Shown: piece after piece, positions 36,702 through 45,167 of the stretch
How the letters are laid out: each line of letters opens with the position of its first letter
How positions within the stretch are numbered: the first letter of the stretch is position 1
Source: Methanobrevibacter gottschalkii DSM 11977
GTDB lineage: Archaea; Methanobacteriota; Methanobacteria; Methanobacteriales; Methanobacteriaceae
NCBI RefSeq assembly: GCF_003814835.1
Contig: NZ_RKRG01000003.1
Location: forward strand, 248,001-312,000
Direction: 5' to 3'
DNA: 64,000 bases
The notes under the pieces: model-generated
Database searches by the model: none
The model's input: only the letters and a program-made list of their open reading frames with translations
What the model was told of the DNA's origin: nothing
Translations under genes and position numbers: made by a program

Positions 36702-38444
36702 ATGAATATTAATAATAATATGAAGTTGGGTCTAATTGCAGCTATATCTATTATAGCTCTTTTTGTTTTATCTTTATGGATTTCCCAAACACCTGCTAAT
36801 GATGATAATTCTATTCGTTTTGGTATTTTAACATTATTGCCGCCTTTAGTAGCTATTGGTTTGGCGTTTATTACTAAAGAAACAATCTTGTCATTATTTA
36901 TGGGTGTATTTGTGGGGGAATTTATGTTGTGTGTAAATGATTTAAATATTGTTTCCACAGCAATTAATGCATTTTTACAAATGGGTTCTCAAATCATCTC
37001 ATGTATGGCTGATCCTTGGAATGCAGGTATTATTCTTCAATGTTTACTTATTGGAGGTATAATTCAACTTGTAACAAAAATGGGTGGAGCAAAAGCTCTT
37101 GCAGATACATTTGCTAGGAGAGCGGATACTCCAAGAAAAGCTCAATTATTCACTTGGTTTTTGGGATTATGTGTATTCTTTGATGATTACGCAAACTCTT
37201 TGATTGTTGGTCCTATTATGAGACCAGTTATGGACAAACTTAAAGTATCTAGGGAAAAATTAGCATTCATTGTAGATGCAACTGCAGCTCCTGTTGCAGG
37301 TATTGCTATTATTTCTACTTGGATTGGTTTGGAAATCAGTTTAATCGCTGCTGGATTTGAATCTGTTGGTGTAACTAATGTCACAGGTTTCGGTATATTT
37401 TTACAAACTATCCCATACAGGTTCTACAACATTTTCATTTTACTTTTCATAGTTATTTCATCAATAACTTTATATGAATTTGGGCCAATGAAAAAAGCGG
37501 AACAAACTGCACGTAAAAGAAAAGAAAATGAAGAAATCATTGTTCCAAATGCTCCTGGTTTTGATGAGGTTAAACCAGTTGAAGGAATTAAATTATCTAT
37601 ATGGAATGCAATTATACCTATTGGTACTTTAATTATAGGTGCTCTTATTGCATTCTATTGGAGTGGATACACCACTATTTTAGGTGGAGAGGATCAAGCT
37701 CTCATTGCTATAATGAAATCATCTCCATTATCATTTAATGGTGTTTTTACTGCTTTATCACAATCTGATGCTTCCGTTGCTCTTTTCCAAGCTGCACTTC
37801 TTGCTTCTATTGTGGCTATAGTGATGGCTGTTGGTGAGAGAATACTCACTATTGAAGATGCAATCTCTGAATGGATTGGAGGTATGAAAACTATTGTTAT
37901 TACTGGTGTAATATTGCTTCTTGCTTGGTCTTTAGGTGGAGTAATTGGTGATGTTGGAACTGCTAATTATTTGGTGGGTGTTCTTAAGAATACATTGCCT
38001 CAATTTATTGTTCCTGCATTAATCTTTATTTTAGGTGCTTTAATTTCATTTGCGACAGGTACTGCATATGGTACTATGAGTATTTTAATGCCTTTGGCAA
38101 TTCCATTGGCTTGGGCAGTAGGTAGTGGTGACATGTCATTTACTATTGTCTGTACTAGTGGTGTATTGACTGGAGCTATCTTTGGTGATCACTGTTCTCC
38201 TATTTCAGATACAACAATTTTATCATCTATGGGAACTAGTTGTAATCATATTGATCATGTTCAGACACAAATTTATTATGCAATATTCGTTGCATCTGTT
38301 GCTATCTTCATCGGTTACATCCCAGCAGGTTTAGGAATCCCTTGGTTCATTTCAATTCCTATTGGTGTTGTTGTAATGTATGTTGGACTTAAAATTTTAG
38401 GTCAAAAAGTAGATTTTGATGAAGTTGAGGAATCATCCTCATAG
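36702..38444 (+). CDS. Na+/H+ antiporter, NhaC family
   Basis: 580 residues from the ATG at 36702, where GGTGTGATA is the ribosome site; the GTG at 36696 is part of that site. About 12-13 membrane helices. Family signatures: FDDYANSLIVGPIMRPV, FATGTAYGTMSILMPLAIPL and FGDHCSPISDTTILSSMGTS. A cytoplasmic loop rich in Lys/Glu (residues about 260-290) separates two halves. It exchanges sodium and protons across the cell membrane, important in methanogens, which run on both gradients. It stands alone. Two sequence repeats upstream suggest control. An amino acid or organic-acid exchange function is possible, since the superfamily is mixed. Confidence 0.88.
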   Translation: MNINNNMKLGLIAAISIIALFVLSLWISQTPANDDNSIRFGILTLLPPLVAIGLAFITKETILSLFMGVFVGEFMLCVNDLNIVSTAINAFLQMGSQIISCMADPWNAGIILQCLLIGGIIQLVTKMGGAKALADTFARRADTPRKAQLFTWFLGLCVFFDDYANSLIVGPIMRPVMDKLKVSREKLAFIVDATAAPVAGIAIISTWIGLEISLIAAGFESVGVTNVTGFGIFLQTIPYRFYNIFILLFIVISSITLYEFGPMKKAEQTARKRKENEEIIVPNAPGFDEVKPVEGIKLSIWNAIIPIGTLIIGALIAFYWSGYTTILGGEDQALIAIMKSSPLSFNGVFTALSQSDASVALFQAALLASIVAIVMAVGERILTIEDAISEWIGGMKTIVITGVILLLAWSLGGVIGDVGTANYLVGVLKNTLPQFIVPALIFILGALISFATGTAYGTMSILMPLAIPLAWAVGSGDMSFTIVCTSGVLTGAIFGDHCSPISDTTILSSMGTSCNHIDHVQTQIYYAIFVASVAIFIGYIPAGLGIPWFISIPIGVVVMYVGLKILGQKVDFDEVEESSS

Positions 38445-38484
38445 CTTCATTATTTTTTTAATTTTTAATAAAATTCAGGTTTTC

Positions 38485-39195
38485 CTAAAAATATGCATCA
38501 CAAAGATGTTTATAAGTGCAATATTTGCATAAAAATTGTTTTTTAGCTGGGAACTTTTCATTATTGATGTTATTTCTGACTTCATGAAGTGTTTTGATTG
38601 CTTCATCGATTTCTTTATAATTTAAATATTTACGTTTATTTTCTTCATCACAAATATCAAGTAACCTTAAACGACCATTTTTAGTAAAGAAAACTCCCAC
38701 ACGTGAAACCGGTTTTCTGCAAACATTTTCAACAAGCAACTTATAATAACAAAGTTCACGACGATATTTTGAAAAAGAACTTGAATTGGAAGTCTTATAA
38801 TCAATAACAACTAATTCACCATTTTCATCTTCTAAAATAATATCACAGATTCCAGAAAAACGATTTTCTTCATCAAGTAAATATTCTTCCTGTGAATAGA
38901 GTTTAAAATCATTTTCAACAAACACTTCTTCAAAAAAAGAACTTAGATTATCAACATGCGGTGTTAAATCATATCCGATATCCTCTTCATGAACTATTTT
39001 TAAAAGTTCATTATCAATATCAATATTATCTAGGTTATCACCAAACTTTTTAGCAAATTTTTCAGCGATTAAATGAACATCACTTCCAAGAGCCATATAT
39101 TTGTTTTGCGGAACTTCAACTTCATCAATATATTGAAATTTAAACTCAAGCGGACATTTTAAATATGTATTAACTTTTGATTTTGATAATTTCAT
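38485..39195 (-). CDS. PD-(D/E)XK nuclease, RecB/Cas4-like
   Basis: 236 residues. The start SKSKVNTYLKCPLEFKFQYI is the RecB-type entry helix with a first Cys (residue 14). The catalytic core is FSGICDIILEDENGELVVID followed by YKTSN, giving D-x(n)-VIDYK. It ends with a Cys triplet FLCKYCTYKHLCDAYF. The four cysteines are placed as in AddB/Cas4 nucleases that hold a 4Fe-4S cluster. It probably cuts single-stranded DNA ends. No cas genes or repeats lie nearby, so a CRISPR role is not supported; it may act in DNA repair. It converges with the antiporter gene. Confidence 0.82.
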   Translation of the reverse strand: MKLSKSKVNTYLKCPLEFKFQYIDEVEVPQNKYMALGSDVHLIAEKFAKKFGDNLDNIDIDNELLKIVHEEDIGYDLTPHVDNLSSFFEEVFVENDFKLYSQEEYLLDEENRFSGICDIILEDENGELVVIDYKTSNSSSFSKYRRELCYYKLLVENVCRKPVSRVGVFFTKNGRLRLLDICDEENKRKYLNYKEIDEAIKTLHEVRNNINNEKFPAKKQFLCKYCTYKHLCDAYF

Positions 39196-39283
39196 AGGTA
39201 CAGTTTTATTAAAACTTTTTTAAATAAATTATTATTATTTTAAATACTTTAAATTATAATAATATAAAGTAGGTGAAATTATA

Positions 39284-39790
39284 ATGAAAAGATTATACGC
39301 CTTACTTATTATATTGATTGTTATTTATATTGGGATTAATTCATTCAGTTTGATTTTCAATGATAATGGAACTAATGATGCCAATGATGTTAATGAAAGT
39401 ATGATAACTGTAGGAGCAAGTAGTTTGCCCGAAATTGAAAACTTTACAGACAATACTTTAAATGATACAACTATTAGTTTAGTTGATTCAAATAAAAATA
39501 TGACAATTCTAGTTTCAGAAATTGATAATTCCCAATCAATTAGTGATATCTTCAATAATTTTGTAAGCAGTAATGATATTAGTTCAACTCAGACTATTGA
39601 TCAAAATGGTGTAACAACTTATTTGGCATACAGCAGTGGAAGTGATTCATATAATGCTGATATTTTCTTTAATAAAAATGGTCAAAATTATTGTATTAGT
39701 GGAGATAATATTTTATCTTCAGATAGTGATTACTTTATAAATCACTGTAAAGGTATTATAGATGCAATTAGTATAAATTCAACTAGTTAA
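39284..39790 (+). CDS. Membrane-anchored extracellular protein, function unknown
   Basis: 168 residues. Residues 4-27 (LYALLIILIVIYIGINSFSL) are an uncleaved signal anchor or signal peptide. The rest is Asn/Ser/Asp-rich with N-glycosylation sites (NFT, NDT, NMT, NST), as in other exported proteins of this organism. A weak repeat of VGASSLPEIENF and LVDSNKNMTILVSEIDNS strands suggests a small beta domain. I do not recognise the family, though short proteins of this shape are common in Methanobrevibacter. It lies 21 bp before the flavoprotein gene, so the two could share a message. Confidence 0.6.
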   Translation: MKRLYALLIILIVIYIGINSFSLIFNDNGTNDANDVNESMITVGASSLPEIENFTDNTLNDTTISLVDSNKNMTILVSEIDNSQSISDIFNNFVSSNDISSTQTIDQNGVTTYLAYSSGSDSYNADIFFNKNGQNYCISGDNILSSDSDYFINHCKGIIDAISINSTS

Positions 39791-39811
39791 ATAAATTTGG
39801 GGAGTAATTTT

Positions 39812-40354
39812 ATGAAAATTGTAGCACTTCAAGCAAGTCCTCGTAAAGATGGAAATTGTGATGTATTAATGGATGAAATGATTAGAGGTATTGAAGAGAA
39901 TGGTGGAAAAGTAACTAAATATTATTTGGAAAATCAGGAAATTGCACCATGTAAAGCCTGTTTATACTGTGCTGAAAATCCGGAATGTGTACGTGCAGAC
40001 GATGGAAACAAAATATTGGATGAAATGATTGAAGCTGATGGAGTAATATTTGCAACTCCAGTTTACTATGGTCAAATGTCTGCTCAAGGTAAATTAATTA
40101 TTGATCGTTTTTACAGTATTGGCCAAAACCCTAATAAAAGTTTATCTGGTAAAGCAGCATTGATTTTCACTGAAAACCAACCAGAACATACTTATGATAG
40201 TTACATTGAGCTTACAAAAGCATCTCCATTTGAATTTATGGGTTATGATGTAATTGGACATGTGGATGCAGGTAATGCAGGTCCAGCAGGTATTGTTGCC
40301 GAAGAACAAAAAGATAAATTAAAAGAAGCATACGAGCTTGGTTTAAAATTTTAA
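39812..40354 (+). CDS. Iron-sulfur flavoprotein-like NADPH:FMN reductase family protein
   Basis: 180 residues; the ATG at 39812 is chosen for the GGGGAG just upstream. A flavodoxin-like fold starts KIVALQASPRKDGNCDVLMD, and the compact motif C47-x2-C-x2-C-x5-C (APCKACLYCAENPEC) is the kind that carries a 4Fe-4S cluster in Isf proteins. FATPVYYGQMSAQGKLIIDR is the FMN-binding loop. Such proteins pass electrons from ferredoxin to oxygen, peroxide or other acceptors and are thought to protect methanogens from oxidants. A ferredoxin gene follows 140 bp later. A simple FMN reductase with zinc-like cysteines is the alternative. Confidence 0.82.
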   Translation: MKIVALQASPRKDGNCDVLMDEMIRGIEENGGKVTKYYLENQEIAPCKACLYCAENPECVRADDGNKILDEMIEADGVIFATPVYYGQMSAQGKLIIDRFYSIGQNPNKSLSGKAALIFTENQPEHTYDSYIELTKASPFEFMGYDVIGHVDAGNAGPAGIVAEEQKDKLKEAYELGLKF

Positions 40355-40494
40355 ACCTTATTTTTTCTTTTTTTTTAATAATGTTATCTTTTTATATGAT
40401 TTTTATCATTTGTTTCAATTATTTCTAAATCGGCTTGTTTATAAAAAAACTGTTTAGATAAATTTTAATTACTATTTTTAATAAATATTACTTT

Positions 40495-40734
40495 ATGGGA
40501 TTAAGTTCATTTTTTAAAAGAGTAAAAAAAGATGCCAAAAACGAAGAAATTGTTGAATGTCACATTGACATCAATACGGATGATTGTGATGGATGTGAAA
40601 AATGTGGTATTGCATGTCCAAATAATGTTTTTATGATGGTTGATAATGTTTCTAAAGTACGTGATTCTCAAGTCTGTAAAAATTGCAAAATATGCATGGC
40701 AATTTGTCCTAATGATTGTATAACTGTTAACTAA
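40495..40734 (+). CDS. 2[4Fe-4S] ferredoxin with basic N-terminus
   Basis: 79 residues. Two full cluster motifs: CDGCEKCGIACP (residues about 29-40) and CKNCKICMAICP (about 62-73). The first 17 residues (GLSSFFKRVKKDAKNEE) are basic and helical and are not usual for small ferredoxins; they may dock the protein to a partner. It would shuttle electrons in the cytoplasm. No ribosome site is obvious, and the TATA-like sequence close upstream suggests a short leader. Confidence 0.88.
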   Translation: MGLSSFFKRVKKDAKNEEIVECHIDINTDDCDGCEKCGIACPNNVFMMVDNVSKVRDSQVCKNCKICMAICPNDCITVN

Positions 40735-40882
40735 TTTTTAATATTTACATTCATCACATTATAGTAAATACATCATAAATTATTTTTATAGCTTTTATCG
40801 AACAAAGTAATATAACTAATTATTTTTTCAAAATACTAAAAATATAATAAGAAATCTCATTATTTTGAAGTTAGCATATACA

Positions 40883-41179
40883 TTATATTTCTATTTTATT
40901 AGCTTCAATAAGTTGAATATCATTGCTTTCAATAAATTCTTCACAGTCTGCATTAAAATTTAAAAAGTGCGGTGAAGCCATGTGTTTTTTAAGATATTCC
41001 GGACTTTCCCATTTTTCAACAAAAGTCAATGAATCATCTTCACTGGATTTCAATAATTGGTAATCAATATTACCTTCTTCAAGTAAAGATTCATAAATTA
41101 ATTCTTCTGCAAGTTCTAAGATACTGTCTTGACAACCTTCCTTAGGTTGAATTTTTGCTAAAACAAGTAAAAAATCCAT
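40883..41179 (-). CDS. Antibiotic biosynthesis monooxygenase (ABM) domain protein
   Basis: 98 residues, single domain of the dimeric alpha-beta barrel fold. LLVLAKIQPKEGCQDSILEL is the first strand-helix, NIDYQLLKSSEDDSLTFVEK and WESPEYLKKHMASPHFLNF complete the pattern (W-x4-L-x3H). Members include quinol monooxygenases and haem-degrading enzymes, but many act as small detoxifying or signalling proteins. GGTG precedes the ATG. It stands between the ferredoxin and the NifU-like gene on the opposite strand. Confidence 0.82.
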   Translation of the reverse strand: MDFLLVLAKIQPKEGCQDSILELAEELIYESLLEEGNIDYQLLKSSEDDSLTFVEKWESPEYLKKHMASPHFLNFNADCEEFIESNDIQLIEANKIEI

Positions 41180-41298
41180 ATTTAAACACCAATTTTTAGT
41201 ATTGTTTTTATATTACTTAAATTATTTTAATTAATTTTCATAAAATACATTAATAAAAAAAGAAATATATTAGTCTAGTAAAATATTGGAGAAAGAAG

Positions 41299-41991
41299 AT
41301 GATATATTCAACAGAAATTGAAAATATGTGTCTTGTTCGCAAAGGTGCAAATCATGACCCTGCTCCAATCCCTGAAGAGGGTAAATGGGTTAAAGCAAAA
41401 GAAATAAGTGATATTTCTGGTTTTACACATGGTATTGGTTGGTGTGCACCGCAACAAGGTTGTTGTAAATTAACATTAAATGTTAAAGATGGAATTATTG
41501 AAGAAGCATTAATTGAAACTTTAGGATGTTCAGGAATGACTCACTCAGCAGCTATGGCTGGTGAAATTTTAGTTGGAAAAACTATTCTTGAAGCATTAAA
41601 CACTGATCTTGTTTGTGATGCTATTAACACTGCAATGCGTGAATTATTCTTACAAATTGTTTATGGGAGAACTCAATCTGCATTTTCAGAAGGAGGTCTT
41701 CAAATTGGCGCTGGACTTGAAGATTTAGGAAAAGGTCACAGAAGCCAAGTCGGAACAATTTACTCAACAAAAGAAAAAGGCCCAAGATATTTGGAATTAA
41801 CTGAAGGTTATATTACTGAAATCGGGCTTGATGGAGATAATGAAATAATAGGTTATAAATATATCAATCTTGGAGTCATGCTGGATTTTATTAAAGAGGG
41901 TATTGACCCATTGGAAGCTATAAAAAAAGCTACTGGTCAATACGGAAGATTTGATGATGCAGTTAAAAAAATAGATCCTAGGAGTGAATAA
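41299..41991 (+). CDS. NifU/IscU-like iron-sulfur scaffold protein
   Basis: 230 residues, longer than IscU (about 130). The region WCAPQQGCCKLTLNVKDGII then LIETLGCSGMTHSAAMAGEI resembles the IscU/NifU N-terminal scaffold, with cysteines at CAPQQGCC and GCSG able to coordinate a cluster. Residues about 125-160 (QIGAGLEDLGKGHRSQVGTI) and the C-terminal GYKYINLGVMLDFIKEGID are an added domain seen in the relatives that accompany GGGtGRT proteins. It should build or hold an Fe-S cluster. The GGGtGRT gene follows 2 bp after its stop, with AGGAGTG inside its 3' end, so the two are translated together. Confidence 0.85.
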   Translation: MIYSTEIENMCLVRKGANHDPAPIPEEGKWVKAKEISDISGFTHGIGWCAPQQGCCKLTLNVKDGIIEEALIETLGCSGMTHSAAMAGEILVGKTILEALNTDLVCDAINTAMRELFLQIVYGRTQSAFSEGGLQIGAGLEDLGKGHRSQVGTIYSTKEKGPRYLELTEGYITEIGLDGDNEIIGYKYINLGVMLDFIKEGIDPLEAIKKATGQYGRFDDAVKKIDPRSE

Positions 41992-41993
41992 GT

Positions 41994-42995
41994 ATGAGTC
42001 TGTTTGAAAGTTATGAAAGAAGAATTAATCAAATCACTCCGGTTTTAGAGAAATATGGGATTAAAGACCTTGAAGAAGCAAAACAGATATGTCTTGACAA
42101 AGGTTTTAATCCATATGATATTGTAAAAAATGTTCAACCGATTTGTTTTGAGAATGCATGTTGGGCATATACTCTTGGAGCTGCAATTGCCATTAAACAA
42201 GGCTGTGTGAAAGCTTCTGATGCTGCAAAGGCAATTGGTGAAGGTTTACAGGCATTTTGTATTCCTGGAAGTGTTGCAGATGACCGACAAGTAGGATTGG
42301 GTCATGGTAATTTAGCATCAATGCTTTTGAGTGATGAAAGTGAATGTTTCGCATTTCTTGCAGGTCATGAAAGTTTTGCAGCTGCTGAAGGAGCTATTGG
42401 TATTGCAAACTCTGCAAATGAAGTACGCAAAAAACCTTTAAGAGTTATTTTGAACGGTCTTGGAAAAGATGCTGCATTAATTATTTCTAGAATTAATGGT
42501 TTTACTCATGTTGAAACAGAATTTGATTATTTCACTGGTGAAGTAAAAATAGTTAAAGAAAAAGCATATTCCGATGGTGAAAGGGCAAAAGTAAGATGTT
42601 ATGGTGCTGATGATGTGCGTGAGGGTGTAGCTATTATGCATTTGGAAGGAGTTGATGTATCGATTACAGGTAACTCAACCAATCCGACACGTTTTCAACA
42701 TCCCGTAGCCGGAACATATAAAAAAGAATGCATTTTACAGGGTAAAAAATACTTTTCTGTTGCATCTGGTGGAGGAACAGGTAGGACTTTACACCCAGAC
42801 AATATGGCAGCGGGTCCTGCTTCATATGGTATGACTGATACACTTGGAAGGATGCATTCTGATGCTCAGTTTGCAGGTTCTTCATCAGTTCCCGCTCATG
42901 TGGAAATGATGGGATTAATAGGTATGGGTAACAACCCAATGGTTGGTGCATCTGTTGCAGTTGCAGTAGCTGTTGAAAAAGCAATGAAACAATAA
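41994..42995 (+). CDS. GGGtGRT family protein
   Basis: 333 residues. The name-giving motif appears in FSVASGGGTGRTLHPDNMAA near residues 256-275. Other conserved features: FENACWAYTLGAAIAIKQGC near 50, DRQVGLGHGNLASMLL near 98, ITGNSTNPTRFQHPVAGTYK near 222 and a glycine-rich end (LIGMGNNPMVGASVAVAVAV). The family is widespread in anaerobes, has no well-established activity that I know of, and keeps company with the NifU-like gene, as here. The many small residues and conserved Asp/Arg suggest an enzyme or ligand-binding protein whose maturation needs an Fe-S cluster; this is inference. Confidence 0.85.
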   Translation: MSLFESYERRINQITPVLEKYGIKDLEEAKQICLDKGFNPYDIVKNVQPICFENACWAYTLGAAIAIKQGCVKASDAAKAIGEGLQAFCIPGSVADDRQVGLGHGNLASMLLSDESECFAFLAGHESFAAAEGAIGIANSANEVRKKPLRVILNGLGKDAALIISRINGFTHVETEFDYFTGEVKIVKEKAYSDGERAKVRCYGADDVREGVAIMHLEGVDVSITGNSTNPTRFQHPVAGTYKKECILQGKKYFSVASGGGTGRTLHPDNMAAGPASYGMTDTLGRMHSDAQFAGSSSVPAHVEMMGLIGMGNNPMVGASVAVAVAVEKAMKQ

Positions 42996-42999
42996 AAAG

Positions 43000-43022
43000 G
43001 GGAATTATTCCCTAACTATATT
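43000..43022 (+). terminator. Short hairpin after the GGGtGRT gene
   Basis: GGGAAT (43000-43005) pairs with ATTCCC (43007-43012) across one base; AT-rich sequence with a T-run follows, just before the Nudix ribosome site. It is probably a weak terminator that separates the two units. Confidence 0.35.
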
Positions 43023-43038
43023 TTTTTGGAGAATTAAT

Positions 43039-43458
43039 ATGTCCACTTTATGGGGTTTAACTGCAAGAGGAATTTGCCAGTTCAATGATAAAATTTTACT
43101 TTTGAAAATTAGATCTAATTCGGCTCATGATGCTGAGAAATGGGAAATTCCCGGTGGTAAAGTTAAAAAATGCGAATTTTTTGATGATGCATTAAAAAGA
43201 GAATATCTTGAAGAAACTGGTTTGGAAATTGATGTTCAGGAACTTTATAATGTAGTTCGAAATGATTATACTGCCTGCAAGACAAAAGAAGATGTCAAAT
43301 CAATTCAATTAATAATGAAAGTATCATGTGATAATGATGAAGTTAAAATAAGCGGAGAACATGATGATTTTGGATGGTTTAGCTGGAATGAAATAGATGA
43401 AATGATTGCTGGTGAATTATTAACACCTGCAGCAATCATGGCCTTTAGTAAGGATTAA
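43039..43458 (+). CDS. Nudix hydrolase
   Basis: 139 residues. The Nudix box is complete: G-x5-E-x7-REYLEETGL in GGKVKKCEFFDDALK followed by REYLEETGLEID. WEIPGG in front places it with the MutT-like group. It removes nucleoside diphosphate-linked groups, with a substrate range that cannot be read from sequence (8-oxo-dGTP, dihydroneopterin triphosphate or others). A GGAGAATTAAT ribosome site fixes the ATG. Confidence 0.9.
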   Translation: MSTLWGLTARGICQFNDKILLLKIRSNSAHDAEKWEIPGGKVKKCEFFDDALKREYLEETGLEIDVQELYNVVRNDYTACKTKEDVKSIQLIMKVSCDNDEVKISGEHDDFGWFSWNEIDEMIAGELLTPAAIMAFSKD

Positions 43459-43472
43459 CTTCTTTTTTATTT

Positions 43473-44270
43473 TTAAATCAAACCTAGTATTTTTGCGGCA
43501 TTCTCATATAAAATTTGAGATTTTTCTTTTTCAGTTAAATCAAGTTTATTAAAATACTCCATTTCACTGACAGATTCCCACATAGGATAATCAGTTCCCC
43601 ATAACACTTTATCCGCACCATATGCATGAATTAGATTTACTGCAGTTTCAGGAGTTAAATCATATAAACTGGAACTTAAATCAACATATAAATTTGGAGT
43701 TCCAGCTAATTTTTCAGTAGCTTCTTCCCATACACTCCAACCTGCAAAATGAGCACCAATAAATGTTATATTAGGGAATTTATCCAAAAATGGTTTTATT
43801 TGATCAGGATTGGAATAATTATATCTGAAATCTCCACAATGAACCATCAGAGGTACATTACCTTTATTCACAACGTCTCCAATCTTAAATGCGCGTTCTT
43901 CATTCATCGCAAATTGCTGAAAATCAGGATGTATTTTAACTCCTTTAAGGCCAAGTTCAATTAAATAATCAAAATCACCTTGAATATCTTCACTATCCGG
44001 GTGTAGAGTTCCAAATCCTGTAAATATATCTGGATGAGTATTTACAGATTCAGCAATAAATTCATTAATGGATTTTACTTGTTTTGGAGTTGTTGCAACT
44101 GAATGGATTAAATAATGAGTAACACCAACTTTGTTACCATCTTCTATTAAACCACTTACTTTTCCATTTAAAGACATATCTAAATCATAAAAATCTTTAA
44201 TTCCAACAACTGCCTTTGATGCTATTTTTTCTGGATAAATATGGCAATGTGCGTTTATAATTTTTTGCAT
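43473..44270 (-). CDS. Amidohydrolase-family metal-dependent hydrolase (Amidohydro_2)
   Basis: 265 residues, TIM-barrel. Metal ligands are visible as NAHCHIYP at residues 6-13, KGVKIHPDFQQFAM, VPLMVHCGDFRY, FIGAHFAGW and the terminal Asp in LWGTDYPMWE. This group includes decarboxylases such as 2-amino-3-carboxymuconate semialdehyde decarboxylase and various hydrolases; nothing here selects a substrate. It converges with the Nudix gene (14 bp apart) and follows the unknown gene at 44320 on the same strand with about 50 bp between. Confidence 0.85.
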   Translation of the reverse strand: MQKIINAHCHIYPEKIASKAVVGIKDFYDLDMSLNGKVSGLIEDGNKVGVTHYLIHSVATTPKQVKSINEFIAESVNTHPDIFTGFGTLHPDSEDIQGDFDYLIELGLKGVKIHPDFQQFAMNEERAFKIGDVVNKGNVPLMVHCGDFRYNYSNPDQIKPFLDKFPNITFIGAHFAGWSVWEEATEKLAGTPNLYVDLSSSLYDLTPETAVNLIHAYGADKVLWGTDYPMWESVSEMEYFNKLDLTEKEKSQILYENAAKILGLI

Positions 44271-44319
44271 ATAATTAACCTTCTGTTCTGATAGGGATGT
44301 TATTATTTATTAATTTAAA

Positions 44320-44970
44320 TTAATATAATTGTTTACCTGAGTATATATTCTCTTCACTGTAAATTCTAATTAATCTGTCAATTAAATCATAATACATTAA
44401 TCTATAACCTACTGCACCACCTTGCGGAGTTTGTACATTATTTAAAGATTTATCTGAAAATTCACCACAATTGTTTATAATATACCACATTCCATGAGGT
44501 GTATAAATGAATAATTCTCCTTCACCTTTTTCACAACCTCTTTTAAAGCTATCTTTCGGATCATAAATTTTTGTTGAATGAACGGCTAACCGGCTCAAAT
44601 CTTGTTCGGGTCTTGTTCCACCTTTGTCAAATAATATTTTTAACCATTCATAAGATTGATCAATAAGATTTGCTTTTTTAACGGGGTCTGCAAATGCTTC
44701 TTTTACTTTATTTTGTCTTTTTTCCAGAGTATTGGTAATTCCCAATATTTCTTCTACTTTACTTACATCTTTTTCAAGACATCTATAACCTTCAGGTCTT
44801 CCAGTTACTTGAACATTGCCTTCTACAAAGTCCATTCTTCTAAAATCTTTAAAAAAGGGTTTTACTTTTTCAAATTCTTCATCTGGAATTTTTTTGTTTA
44901 ATCCATATAGATAACCATATTCATTAGCATCGTAACATTTAGTCTCTAGTTTTAATTCATTATTTGTCAT
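44320..44970 (-). CDS. Protein of unknown function, 216 residues
   Basis: I do not recognise this family. There is no signal peptide or membrane helix, and the sequence looks like a soluble, folded alpha/beta protein: YGYLYGLNKKIPDEEFEKVK, VEGNVQVTGRPEGYRCLEKD, LIDQSYEWLKILFDKGGTRP, GEGELFIYTPHGMWYIINNC and GGAVGYRLMYYDLIDRLIRI. Conserved-looking Trp, His, Cys and Arg residues cluster in the C-terminal half and might make an active site. GGAGATATTGC upstream supports the ATG at 44970. It may share a transcript with the amidohydrolase gene. Confidence 0.6.
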   Translation of the reverse strand: MTNNELKLETKCYDANEYGYLYGLNKKIPDEEFEKVKPFFKDFRRMDFVEGNVQVTGRPEGYRCLEKDVSKVEEILGITNTLEKRQNKVKEAFADPVKKANLIDQSYEWLKILFDKGGTRPEQDLSRLAVHSTKIYDPKDSFKRGCEKGEGELFIYTPHGMWYIINNCGEFSDKSLNNVQTPQGGAVGYRLMYYDLIDRLIRIYSEENIYSGKQLY

Positions 44971-45167
44971 GCAATATCTCCTTGTTTGATTATATCATAA
45001 TTATTTTAAAACATATAAACATTATTAGTTTAATAAAAAATGAACAAATTTAGATTATTTTGACTAATATAATTAACTATATTTAATTAAATTGATTTTA
45101 AATAAAAATATTTTAATTTATTTTTAAACCAGTAAGATATTTTTATAATGAAATTTAATATGATAAT

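Noticed and set aside
38485-39195. CRISPR-associated Cas4
   Set aside because: Despite the Fe-S RecB-like layout, no cas genes, repeats or spacers were found in the window, so I kept the general nuclease call.
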